From: Platanthera guangdongensis
Taxonomy: Eukaryota > Streptophyta > Magnoliopsida > Asparagales > Orchidaceae
Assembly: GCA_039583875.1 (NCBI GenBank)
Contig: CM077147.1
Span: 108,236,124-108,300,123, forward strand
Direction of reading: 5' to 3'
Length of the DNA stretch: 64,000 bases
Part shown: piece after piece, positions 1 through 10,372 of the stretch
How the letters are laid out: each line of letters begins with the position of its first letter
How positions within the stretch are numbered: position 1 is the stretch's first letter
Made by a program: the position numbers and the translations under genes
The notes under the pieces: model-generated
Told to the model about the DNA's origin: nothing
The model's database searches: none
Seen by the model: only the letters and a program-made list of their open reading frames with translations

Positions 1-296
1 CAAAGCTTTAGAGCATAAATTACTGCCACAAACTTCAAATCATGCGGAGGATAATGCTTTTCGTGAATCTTCAATTGTCTCGACCCATACACAACACTTT
101 TCCTTGTTATATCAAGGCACGTCCAAGCCTGACGTGCTATGCATGCACATAAATAGTATACTCCACTCCTTCGGTAGGTATAGTCAACACTAGAGCAGTG
201 TGCAATCTCTTTTTCAATTACTAAAAGGCTCCTTCGTACTCATCACTCCACACAAACACTACGTTCTTCTGCGTAAGCTTAGTCAGAGGTGCAAAC
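1..296 (-). pseudogene. pol: E0 pol fragment: end of reverse transcriptase and start of RNase H
   Basis: Read on the minus strand from 296 downward, this gives the Ty3/gypsy connection segment (APLTKLTQKN, VVFVWSDEYEGAF), then LKKRLHTALVLTIP and the start of the RNase H domain (a match to YTIYVHA, later SRQLKIHEKHYPPHDLK and AVIYALKL). Several stops and at least one frame change interrupt it. The upstream part of the same reading resumes at 25266 and ends there in [12 protein letters not shown], so the two parts flank E1. This is the oldest element in the window; no LTR of it is visible. The lineage is Ty3/gypsy with a chromovirus-like polyprotein, by family resemblance only. Confidence 0.85.
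292..296. repeat. E1 target site duplication, left copy
   Basis: CAAAC directly abuts the left LTR end of E1. The right flank at 25266-25270 reads CAGAC, one transition different. Five bases is the usual Ty3/gypsy duplication length, and the flanking E0 reverse transcriptase reading continues across the two sides. Confidence 0.75.
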
Positions 297-2301
297 TGTA
301 ATGCCTCCATCCATTACATGACATATAATAGAAGGTCCGGCCAGGGCCCCACACCATATATCACAAATAGATGGTGAGGTTACAGGTTTATATCAAAACT
401 ACGCGCATCCTAATCCAGAGTATGGTAACGGAAGCTTTAAAGTTATTTGAACTCAACTCATTTGTATGTCCATAATATATAAACCAACATTTATATACAA
501 CACCCCAAAGGAATGTATATAAAATACACAACCAGTCTGGCCTTAAGGCCTTAAAGTTAAGCTTGACAGGTGTGGATTACAATCATCGACACGCAGGCCA
601 ACCATACATACAAATCATAAAATTCTTCATTCGGCCTTCGAGGGCCAGCAACAGCAGCAAGGGATTCAGCCCACTATTTTCAATTTGGCTCGACAACACC
701 TGCATAGGAACAATCCACCACAACGGTGGTAAACAAGGTAACGGTCAGCATTCAGCTGACCAATTTATAACGACTCTACCCCTTACCCGGGGCAGTTGTA
801 TTCCTTCCCTACAGGCATAGCATTTTACAAGCAGATATTTTCCAAGATGTGCACTCACACAGCATCAATATATCACAAACGTCGACCACACAGCCCGACA
901 TTCTGTGCACTCAGGACACATTCTCGGTGTACCGAAAAAACAGGGTCCCACCACCATTCCTAACAGCAAACTTGAGCATTGCGCTCCACGGCCTACAACC
1001 AGAGACTTTAGACTTAATGGCACGCAGACCTAAGACTCTCATTATGTGAACCTGGTGAACGCCAATATCCCAGGCACTCATGTCAGATAACCATAATGCG
1101 GATACAGTTCAGCCCTTGCCCGTCGCTAAAATCATCAGTTTAATGACTAGACTGACGCGGGTCGGCATCCCATTGTCCGTTCGACACGAAGCCTTTTTAA
1201 GAGTTCACAATAGCCACACTATCCCATAAGGACTGACTTCACAATCACAAGTTAGCTAGGAGCCATCGCTAGCGACACTCACTATCGCACGACGTTAGCG
1301 ACAGAACTCTCTTTCCATCCCCAATCTTAACCTAATCTGGACCAACCATCCAGAAATCCCTGTAGTCACCTGCAGTGCCAGAAACACTGCTCTTTCATAG
1401 CATACAATACATGCACTTTGCGGGTCTTTTCCTGGAACTCCACTCCAGTACTTCATGTTACTGCCCTTCACAGACACAACCCACCGACTCCACAAAATAC
1501 TAGTTTATACGCAGAGTCTTCTCTGGTGCGCAAAATAAAACATCACCAATCAAAACCAACTTGTCCAGATGTGCTTCACATAGTATGCATATTCCATACT
1601 ACATATTTTCGGATCTATATGCAAGACTCACTGGGGATTAAGTTAATCAACCCAAAGGAACTCCCTCGACTTTTCACCTTTTGGTGGGGGATTCCATGCA
1701 TATGCCAAAAGAAGTACTTCACTTATCCAAGAAGAAAGATCGTTAGCCTTGAAGATCTCTTTGGAGCCATGGCAAAGTGTTTCTACTCGGATGGAAATGA
1801 TCGTCACACTTTCCTCCTCGCAAACCTCGCTTTCGATTTAGATTCCAGCCCCAAAACCTCCTTCAGTAGCACAACCAGAGCACTCAAACCCTAATAGCCG
1901 AGAGGGCCTGCTCCAGAACTCGAGAAGAAAGAGAATAGACAAAGGGAATATTGATTTCCAATTTCCATTCTCTACAGATAAGGCATCGATTATCTTCCAG
2001 CCACGCGATTTCTTTCCATCAAAACACATCAACGGCTCGGGATTGAAGCTGAAAAGTCAACCAACACTCAGTGGCCACACACAAGCCACCTAACAGGAGA
2101 CACCGCTCGGCCATATCCATATTTTTGACAATTCGTCGAACGGGACAAATTTCGTCGAACGAAATTCATCTAATGGGCCAATTTCATCGAGCTCCGCTCG
2201 ACGATTTCTTCGAGCTCCGCTCGACGATGTCGTCGAGCTCCGCTCGATGATTTCTCGCCCAGCCAGGACAACTCTTTACCTGTTACATTTTGGGTGTTAC
2301 A
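297..2301 (-). repeat. E1 3' LTR
   Basis: On the minus strand it starts TGTAACACCC at 2301, right after a polypurine tract, and ends near ATTACA at 297. It matches 23173-25265 over its length. Both copies share the TCGA-core array near the LTR start and the GGCCTTAAGGCC-like segment near 540. ORFs that can be read across it are not coding. The 2005-bp copy is slightly shorter than its partner. Confidence 0.9.
2131..2266. repeat. TCGA-core minisatellite in E1 3' LTR
   Basis: A short array with a 23-bp period at its right end. Units contain CGAGCTCCGCTCGACGAT and vary at a few bases. TCGTCGA arms and TCGACGA arms alternate, so each unit can fold back on itself. The same array, with more units, is at 25005-25220 in the other LTR. 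Confidence 0.85.
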
Positions 2302-2316
2302 ACCCTCCCCTCCTAA
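2302..2316 (-). other. E1 polypurine tract
   Basis: On the minus strand this reads AGGAGGGGAGGGT immediately before the LTR start TGTAACACCC. It is the expected plus-strand primer position for reverse transcription. It is preceded by the CAAATTTCGGGACG motif common at the pol end of plant chromoviruses. The bases 2317-2442 are 3' untranslated sequence with no further feature. Confidence 0.8.
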
Positions 2317-2442
2317 CAAAAATTGCGTCCCGAAATTTGGATACCGCAACAGAACACAGTAGCCAATAGGTTATAACATCACTTTTCTTCAACAAAACTT
2401 TGTTACAACATTTTATGTTCTATCCAAAATAAAAAAAAACTT

Positions 2443-3162
2443 TTATACCAGTTTAGACAAAAATTCGGGAAATTCAGTACGTATGGTTTGCTCCTGCTCC
2501 CATGTTAGCTCCTCACAGCCACAATTGTCCCACCGGACCATGACCATCCTGATTGTCTTGTTCCACAGCTGCTTATCCGCTTTATCTTCGATCTGAATGG
2601 GCCTAACCTTCTTTGTTAGCCCAGATTCGGCCGGTACTCGATCATTCACAATTACTTGAGCTGGATCCTTCACAGATTTTCGAAGCACTGAGATGTGGAA
2701 CACATCGTGCAATCCACTCAATTCTGTCGAAAGAGCTAACCGATAGGCAGCTTCGCCAACTCGTTCCAACACTTCAAACGGACCGAGATATCTTGGACTC
2801 AGCTTTTTCAAGTGTCGAATCCTGGATACGCCTTTGAATGGTTTGATCTTTAAGTATACCCAATCGCCAAGTGCAAAGTCCACGTTTCAGTACTTGGCGT
2901 TGTAATATTTTGCTTGTCTATCTTGAGCTATTAATAGCCTCTCCCGGATAGAGCGTATTGTCGAATTTGTCTCCTCGACTTCCTTACGCTTATATAATTT
3001 AGATTCGTCTGTTTCCGCCCAAGCTAATGGTGTACGACATTTCCTTCCATATAAAGCTTCAAACGGTGCCATATTTATGCTAGCTTGATAGCTATTATTG
3101 TAGGCGAACTCCACCATATAAAGATGATCTTCCCATTTTTTTCCAAAATCCAAGGCGCACAT
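2443..3162 (-). pseudogene. pol: E1 integrase C-terminal part and chromo-like domain
   Basis: On the minus strand 3162-2887 gives the end of the integrase core (HLYMVEFAYNNSYQ, APFEALYGRKCRTPL) and 2883-2443 gives the GPF-type module (LSPRYLGPFEVLERVG, AYRLAL, LHDVFHISVLRK), ending in a chromodomain-like segment (VMVRWDNCGCEELTWE). One stop separates the two readings near 2884. The chromo-like tail is thought to direct integration in chromoviruses. Boundaries are reliable, and the product is non-functional because the upstream frame is broken. Confidence 0.88.
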
Positions 3163-3879
3163 TCAGAGCATGTCTTCCATCGTTCTGTTGGTCCTCTCAA
3201 TTTGGCCATCCGTTTGTGGATGAAAGGCCGTACTATATGTTAATTTTATCCCCAACAATTGATGGATGAGTCTCCAATCATTCGAAGTAAAGCGCCCGTG
3301 TCGATCACTTACGATCCTACGGGGCACACCGTGCAATCGTACGATTTACTCAACATAAAGCTTAGCCAAGACTTCCACTGAATCATCCCTCTTATTCAGA
3401 ATAAAGTGAGCCACTTTAGTTAACCGGTCCACGATTAGCCAAACCAAATCGTTACCGCGTTGAGCCCTCAGCAAACCGTGCATGAAATCTATCGAAATAT
3501 CATCAAACCTCCATTCTGGAATATGTAGTGACTTCAGGAAGCCTCCAAGCTTCCGGCATTCAGCTTTCACTAAGACATAGATATGACATTTAGCCACATA
3601 ATGTGCGATGTCCTTCTTCAAACCCGGCCACCAGAACAGCTTTTTCATGTCTTTGTACATCTTTATGCTCCCTGGGTGAATTGAGTATTTTGTAAAGTGT
3701 GCCTCATACATCAATTCTTCTCTTAGCTTACCCATAATTGGGAAGCACAAATGACCATCTTTTCGCAAGAGGCCGTCATCCCAGGAGAATTGACCATTTT
3801 GATCCATCCACTGCATAGCGTTGCAAACTTGCATCAAGTTCCATTGCTTGCCAAACCCTATCCGCAAGGTCCAGTTCAA
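3163..3879 (-). pseudogene. pol: E1 integrase zinc-binding domain and catalytic core
   Basis: The minus-strand reading 3879-3346 gives an H2C2-type zinc-binding region (YEAHFTKYSIHPGSIKMYKD, then a degenerate CHIYVL) and the start of the catalytic core with the first aspartate preserved (DISIDFMHGL, NDLVWLIVDRLTKVAHF). The rest of the core, 3345-3163, is read only with frame changes (matches near [11 protein letters not shown] and NGQIERTN-like segments). It belongs to E1 and lies downstream of RNase H in the usual Ty3/gypsy order. Confidence 0.85.
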
Positions 3880-4826
3880 GTATGCATTTGCTATGGAATT
3901 CTTGTCAACACAGAAATCTCTAATGCTTCCAACTCCTGGATCAGACGTTCATCATGCAACTACAACCAAATTGCCCTTGTTAGAGTCCTACGACTCAAGG
4001 CATCTGCGACAATGTTTCCCTTCCCGGGAGTATAATGAATATCAAAGGTATAGTCCCCGAGGAACTCCATCCACCTTCGATGTCGCATATTGTGATCCTT
4101 CTGATCCAAAATGTACTTTAAGCTCTTGTGGTCCATAAATATATCCACCTTCATGCCATATAGATAGTGACGCCACAATTTAAGTGTAAAAATCACCTCC
4201 GCCAACTCCAAGCCATGGACGAGATAGTTTCGCTCATGCGCTTTCAACTAGCATGAGCCATAAGCGATCACCTTTCCAAACTGAAGAAGAATGCAGCCTA
4301 AGCCGCTCCCTGAGGCATCACTATAGATCTCATAGCCGTCTATACCACATGACGACGTCAAAACGGGCGTCGTGGTCAAACGACTCTTTAGCTCTTCAAA
4401 AGCTTGCACGCACTCCGACGTCCAAACGAACTTCTGATCCTTCCTCGTTAATATGGTAAGAGGAAAAGCGATCCGTGAGAAGTTTTCTACCAAACGTCTG
4501 TAGTAGCCTGCCAGTCCAAGGAAACTCCTGACTTCGGCCACCAAAGACAAAAGCGGCCACTCTCGTACGGCTCTTATCTTTGACGGATCCACCGCAATGC
4601 CCTCTCTGCTCACCACATGGCCAAGAAAAGCATTTGACGATAGCCAGAACTCACACTTGGAGAACTTGGCATAGAGCTTATTTCTCCCTCAAGGTGTGCA
4701 ACACCATCCGTAAATGGTTCGCATGATCTTCCGATTGAGAGTACACCAAGATGTCGTCGATGAAGACGATCACAAATAAATCTAAGTACTCTCTAAAAGT
4801 GTGGTGCATTAAGTCCATGAACACCG
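3880..4826 (-). pseudogene. pol: E1 reverse transcriptase second half and RNase H
   Basis: On the minus strand 4826-4678 reads [18 protein letters not shown] then [11 protein letters not shown], the catalytic DD box (about 4745-4765). After a break, 4616-4248 gives [36 protein letters not shown] and the RNase H start [11 protein letters not shown]. Past a stop, 4247-3960 gives KLWRHYLYGMKVDIFMDHKS and YTPGKGNIVADALSRR. The upstream half of the reverse transcriptase is at 20791-21080, on the other side of E2. At least one frameshift and one stop are present. Confidence 0.9.
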
Positions 4827-4831
4827 ATGGC
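4827..4831. repeat. E2 target site duplication, left copy
   Basis: ATGGC immediately precedes the TG of the E2 5' LTR and is repeated exactly at 20786-20790 after the terminal CA of the 3' LTR. Joining the flanks restores the E1 reverse transcriptase reading GLCNVPSVFMD on the minus strand, which confirms the insertion point. Confidence 0.97.
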
Positions 4832-5099
4832 TGTAACATCCCATTTCCAACTAGACCTTTAGGAGTGGTTTTGTCCATGACAAGGTCATGACAAACCCTA
4901 GGAAGCCAGAAATGGGCCAAGAGATAGGAGGCATGAAGTTGGAAATCATCATGGTCTGCATATAGTAGAATTCTAAACAATAGTTTAGGATGACCATGGG
5001 GCTACACCTTGACCCCAAGACCCTACCACAACACCCCCAAAAATTTTGGGAGGCCCATTAGAGCCATAAGAACCCATTGGGGTCAATCAAAGAGACTCA

Positions 5100-5748
5100 G
5101 TTGACCCAAGTCAACCCTAACCCTAAAGGGGTCAAACTAGCATATTTAGGGTCAATTGACCTTCCCCTAGCCAAGTGGGCCCCACCCATGACCTCCTAAC
5201 CCTAAAGTGAGGTCAATGGGTCACGAAGGACACATTGGGTTCAGCCCTAGAGATCAAGTTGACCCAAGTCAACTTAAGCCCCTCATCTGGTCAAAGTACA
5301 CTTACTAAGGGTATGTGACCTCCAAAGTGCAAGGTAACCCTACATGACCCTTCCTAGACATTAGGGGAGGCCAATGGGTCACCAAGGACCCATTGGGGTC
5401 AAACCAAATGGTCATGTTGACCCAAGTCAACTCTAGCCCTAAAGTGGTCAAAGTGCCCTTACCAAGGGACATGTGACCCCCAAGATGCCCAACCAACCTT
5501 ACTCAGGGCTTCGTAAACCTAAAGTGAGGTCAATGGGTCACTAGGGACCCATTGGAGTCAAACCTAGTGGCTAAGTTGACCCAAGTCAACTCAAGCCCGA
5601 AAGTGGTCAAAGTGCCCTTACCAAGGGTCAAGTGACCTCCAAGGTGCCAAGTTAACCCTACCCAACCCTACATAGACCTTAGGAGAGGCCAATGAGTCAC
5701 CAAGGACCCATTGGGGCAACCCAAGTGATCAAATTGACCCAAGTCAAC
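5100..5748. repeat. 158-bp tandem array with paired W-box-like sites, E2 5' LTR
   Basis: Five repeats start a copy of GTTGACCCAAGTCAAC at 5100, 5258, 5416, 5575 and 5733 (the last begins ATTGACC), giving spacings of 158, 158, 159 and 158. Between them lie diverged copies of GGTCAATGGGTCAC and GACCCATTGG. TTGACC and its complement are the core of the W-box bound by WRKY factors, so each unit holds an inverted pair. The 3' LTR has the same array at about 15774, 15931, 16089, 16248 and 16407. Confidence 0.9.
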
Positions 5749-8700
5749 CCTAGCCTAAGCCAAGTCAAATTAGCCTAAATGGGCTAACCCAAGCTCAAAC
5801 TCATTTCCCCCACTTGGGCTAACCTCATTTTATTATTAATATGAGTTAGTGGGCTGCCAATAGGCTGGAGGAGAGATCAAAATTCGGCCATGGTGAGTAG
5901 GAGAGAGAAAGCTCCATTTTTCTCTTTAATGGAGGAGAGAGAAAGTGAGAAAAGAGGTCATTCATGGCCAAGGGAGATCAAGGGCCTCTCCAATTGATTC
6001 CAAAGGCTAAATACATTCCCCCTCATCAGTTTTGAGGAGTTTAATAGCCATAGCCAGCCACCCAAGGTGACTGAATTTAATTCCTCCAATAGGAAAGAGA
6101 GAGAAAGAAGAAAAAGAAGGCCATTCATGGTGGGGAAGATGAATCACCCCTCCATTCTTCACCAATTAATTAGTATTCATCTCCCCTATCAGTTTTGAGG
6201 AGTTTCCAAATGAATTGGGACAAAGGGGAGGTGAATTTTCATGGATTTTCTCCAAAACCGAAATTCCAATTCATGACCATTAATGGATTTGAAGCCATGA
6301 TCCTCCCTCTCCCCCACATTTGATGCTTTTAAAAGCTTCCCTGGGCCAAGAGAAATCGTTTCCACCCTTCACCTAAAGAAACCGGGCGGTTTGGTAGTGA
6401 AGTTGCAAGCATCGGAAAGCTCCACCACCGGCCATGGCACACCACCACCACACTCGACGACAAGCTCGGTTAAAGGTCCTCCTCTACTCCTTCTCCTATG
6501 TATAGATCTTAGGAATCTTTTAGGATGAAAATCGGGCTCGAATGAGCCAGATCATGTGATGATTTTTCCATGATTGTTCCGAAAAAATGGAGTGTGGGGT
6601 TCGCCGGAAACAACCCCTCCGGCGGCCGTGCCGCCGCCCGGCGATAGCCCCCACCTCAACGAAGGTGGTGGCGGTGGTGGCCGGCCAGGGAGGTGGCCGG
6701 GTGGCCGGGGAAATGGCTTGGAAGAAGCTCCAGGTCGGGCTGATCACAGCCCTTGGCTGGAGGATGAAGATGACCAGGATGCGTCGGATTTTCTTTAAGA
6801 TTCGTGCAGCATCATTTCTTTTATTTAGTTTTGATTTCTGAATTTTCTGTCCTATTTTCTGGGCTGTATTGCATTAATTTTTAAAAATACTTAGGACCAC
6901 CTGATGGGAAAACTTTCAATCTGAAACTTGTAGCCCTATGGGTCTATTTAATTCAAAATTGATTTCGACCACTTTGGCCCTCTGATTGGACCAGGGCACC
7001 CATTTTGGTGGGACCTGTACATAGGGCTATCCTGAGATTCAAATGGATGTCCACCCTTCATCCCTTGTCCAAATTGGCTGAAATTTGGACAGAGGATCAT
7101 TCTTAACTATACCTAGGGTCTGTCCAAAATTGGGATTTTTTGAAGACACTTTGCCTAAAGTTTTTGCTTTTAATTATTAACGATAGGGTATTTTAATTAG
7201 GTGGTCTAATTACCTACAAACTCTTCCAAATTTTGGTGAGAGGTCCCTGGGACCAATACCTAGCTCTGTACAAAATTGCAACTCATTTGGGAAGGTTTTG
7301 GTTAGAGAATCACCAAACCATAGTTTGGCTTTAAGGAGGTATTTTTGATTAAAAGCGCACTATGGACTTAAGGTGGCCACCTCCCCTCAACAGAGGCTGA
7401 GGATTTGGACACTGACTTGGCATGGCCAATGTCACCCTCTTAAGGCAAATGGGATGATTTAGGCTTGATTTGCCCTAGGGTTCAACCTTAAACCCTAAGG
7501 AAGGACTTTTGAGGGTTGTGAAGGACATGGGGGCACATGCCCTTTTATGGCCTTGGAAACTTAGTAGAATTGAGGGTAATGTAATCTAAGTTCTCTGGTA
7601 GGAACCTTAGAGGAGTTGGAGCAAGGTAGACGCCTCAAAACCCTAACCCTAGTTTTAGGGTAGGAGAACAAATTTGAAGACCCAGCCACTAAACCTTAAC
7701 CAAAAGTTATGGAACTTGGGTAGAGTAGGTTTTAGGCCATCTAGAACCCCTGGTAATTTCTATAGAATTTTATGGATTTTATTATTGGTACTTCATTTGT
7801 TAATTACCAAAAGTCCCAAAATGATGTTTGATTTTCTTATGGTTAATCTCTGCATTTGAATCTAATGAAACTTGGTCAGCATATCTTAAAGGCCTAAGTG
7901 AATATCTCTGAATTTTATTATAATTTTTACTTGAGTTTATTTAGTACTTCCTTCACAAGGTTTGGAAAGGGGCTTGGAAGAATAAAATTAATTAATGATG
8001 TTTTATCTGTTGAAAAATCATGAGACTTAGGTTTTGATGTTTCCAGGCCAAAAAGTACTTGTAGAAAGTTATTTATAATTTTTAGAGATATGTTTTCAGA
8101 ACTTCCTTTACAAGGCCATATTTTTGAGAATTGGATAATTACTTAATTTATGGAATAATTCTTTCAAAAAAATTATGAAACTTTACTTAGAGGTTTTATG
8201 TGCCCTTACAATCATCCTGGAAGTTTCTCTGAATTTTTGAAAGTATTTTTGTTGCACATCCCCTTTTAATGATTTATTTTGGAATAAATTGGAAATAAAC
8301 TTTAAGGGCTTAAACCTTGTTGAAAAATTAGGAGATTCTGGATTTTTAGATGATTATTCATTTTGCATTTAACATAAATTTAGTGAAATTTTATCTTGTC
8401 TAGAACTTGTACTTCATGTTCAAACTTGGAACTTTTGGTTATTAGAATAAATAAATAAATTATCATGAAATTATGAAAATTAGGAAATTATGGATTCAGG
8501 CTACAAATGCCAATATATTCCTCCAATAATTATTATATAAGTACTGGATGATCATTTGGTATATTTCCCATTTTACGGGTCATATAACTTAAGTGGTCTG
8601 CATTTAGTAAAACTGCAGGAAATCATTCGGGTTATGAATTATAGCACATGTGTTGGGTTTTTTTGGTTTGCTGGAAAGGATAAATAGAATTAGGTGCATC

Positions 8701-8750
8701 ATTGGAAGATAAAGTGAGTAGGATGTTGTTTTGGCTAGGGTTTAGAGGCG

Positions 8751-8782
8751 CTCGGGTCCGACGAAAGATCGTCCTCCCCGAG
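8751..8782 (+). other. Hairpin 1 of E2 LTR RNA module
   Basis: CTCGGG (8751-8756) pairs with CCCGAG (8777-8782), and GACG (8760-8763) pairs with CGTC (8770-8773), closing a six-base loop. The corresponding site in S (38505-38532) is a 12-bp helix of different sequence. Position relative to the 91-bp block is the same in both (90 and 87 bases upstream). Confidence 0.6.
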
Positions 8783-8871
8783 GTGAGGTGGAGTCAAGTC
8801 ACCTTAGGATTAGCCTATCGTAACATGACAAAGTAATGGGTAAGGGGATCAACCAATAACAAAAATAATTA

Positions 8872-8962
8872 CCTTGCGAAAGAGAACGCTGGGCGTAATC
8901 CCAACATAGTTCCTAGTGCCCCTTGAGAGCCCTTTACAGGGAATACCAGGGGCAGTCCTGGG
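8872..8962 (+). other. 91-bp conserved block in E2 5' LTR
   Basis: Starts CCTTGCGAAAG and ends GCAGTCCTGGG. By eye it differs by only a few bases from 19209-19299 (3' LTR) and 38619-38709 (solo LTR S), while surrounding sequence in S can hardly be aligned. It can fold with TGGG/CCCA around CGTAAT, an outer TGCCCC/GGGGCA helix, and an inner CCCT/AGGG hairpin. It lies about 1.5 kb before the LTR end in every copy. Function is not known to me. Confidence 0.75.
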
Positions 8963-9892
8963 TTAACGTAAACTATTTTAACAAGCTGAAAAAAGTAACT
9001 TAGTAATTAGGGTTGCACCTTTCACAAACACTGATAGCACCGGAAGTTAGCTGGGAGCTTCGGCTCGGATGGTTAAAAGACGGACTTTGGGTCCGGGGAG
9101 CTTCGACTCGATTGTTTGAGACGGAAGTGTTGGTCCGGGGAGCTTCGGCTCGGTTTTTGAATATGCTAAATTTGCATGTGCATAAAAGAAAGGAAAAATT
9201 AAGGTCGTGGGTCTTCGGTATTGGAGGGTCGATGCACCGACGCCAATATGTTGACTCGGCAAGTGTGGTTAGCACTTCGCCACAGAAGTCCGGTGCGCCA
9301 GCCGGCAAGAGTACGCAGGAGTCCGCTTCGTGCACCAAGCATTGAGGCGTACGATAGGTCTGACCGGTAGTGCTTTACTGGTTTAGAGGTGGGCGAGGCC
9401 CAACCCACCGCTTCCGTCTGCCACTACGGAGGTATCCTGGGAGGTTTCGGCTCCAAAAAGGGGGAACTAAAGGTCTGTGTGCACAGAGTCGGGTGTGTGT
9501 GTTGCACTTGCATGTTCCATCATACCCACTTGCATGTCATAGTATAATCGTTTCATTCAACCCTGACACCTAAAGTATAAGTGGAATGGGACGCTTATAC
9601 CTTAGGCCCTGCAAAACGGCCCCTTGGTCTATAAGCTTGGGTGGGCAAGTTTATAAATTAAGGTCAATTTTGATATATATACATATACTGCTGTTTGATA
9701 ACCGACACCTCAACGTATAAATTGGTATGAGACTTTTTATATGATGGGAGCCTTGCAGAAGACCCCTTGGCTTATGTGTTCTCACATAAGTGAAAGTTAC
9801 TTTTCATATTTCATCTTATTGTCAATACCTATTATAGAATTGCTAGTATAGGTCCGCTGCCATCTGTTTTTGATTATTCTCCACATTCAAGT

Positions 9893-9976
9893 CCTCCCCT
9901 TTCTTCCTCTCCGCTCGGTGCTTAGGAGCCATGGAGGAAGGGGCGGGGGATGATAGGGCTTAGTCTTTTAGACTAA
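9893..9976 (+). other. Hairpins 3 and 4 of E2 LTR RNA module
   Basis: CCCC (9896-9899) and TTCCTC (9904-9909) pair with GAGGAA (9934-9939) and GGGG (9946-9949) around the loop GCTCGGTGCTTAGGAGC, which is nearly the same in S. Directly after it, TTAGTCT (9960-9966) pairs with AGACTAA (9970-9976). In S the stem bases differ but pairing and order are kept (39698-39776). Confidence 0.6.
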
Positions 9977-10323
9977 CGGTTTTCGAACCACATCATTTAG
10001 GGGATCGTGGAGCCCAGCATGGAGGAGCAGCCCCAGAGACCGGTGCACTTGGAGGTGGGGCAGTCTAGCTCCGAAGTTCATACAGCCGGGACCGTGAGTC
10101 TCGACCTTGAGTAGTTTTTCTGCTTTTGCTTCCGCATGAGTGATTTTGTAGTGAGGATATGATGTACCGGGCTTAAGCCCGTATTTTAGCACTCTGATGT
10201 ATTATTCTGTGGACACTCCCTTCGTGGAGATTTATTTACTATGATATGTGATTTTCTGTGGACTGCAAGTTTCCATTTACTTCATTATGCTACTTTTCTG
10301 GGTTCGAATTGGCCGGCAGAATC

Positions 10324-10372
10324 GACGCTTTGTGGTGATGACCCTTCAGGGCGTGAAGGATTTACCGCAAAA
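10324..10372 (+). other. Hairpin 5 near the E2 5' LTR end
   Basis: A GTGGTGA arm and a TTACCGC arm enclose an inner CCTTCA/TGAAGG stem. In the 3' LTR the outer arms are GTGGTGA (20684-20690) and TCACCGC (20714-20720), with the inner stem at 20695-20711. In S the outer stem is GCGGTG/CACCGT and the inner is ACTAAC/GTTAGT. The inner stem has changed completely while staying perfectly paired. Confidence 0.65.

Noticed and set aside
563..820. Small plus-strand readings in the E1 LTR, with a similar one at 23247-23693
   Set aside because: The two LTR copies give readings of different length and frame; this is LTR sequence on the non-coding strand of a minus-strand element.
6574..6841. Gly/Pro-rich readings in the E2 LTR, repeated at 17286-17492
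   Set aside because: Low-complexity GC-rich LTR sequence; the start codon is lost in the other copy and there is no family resemblance.
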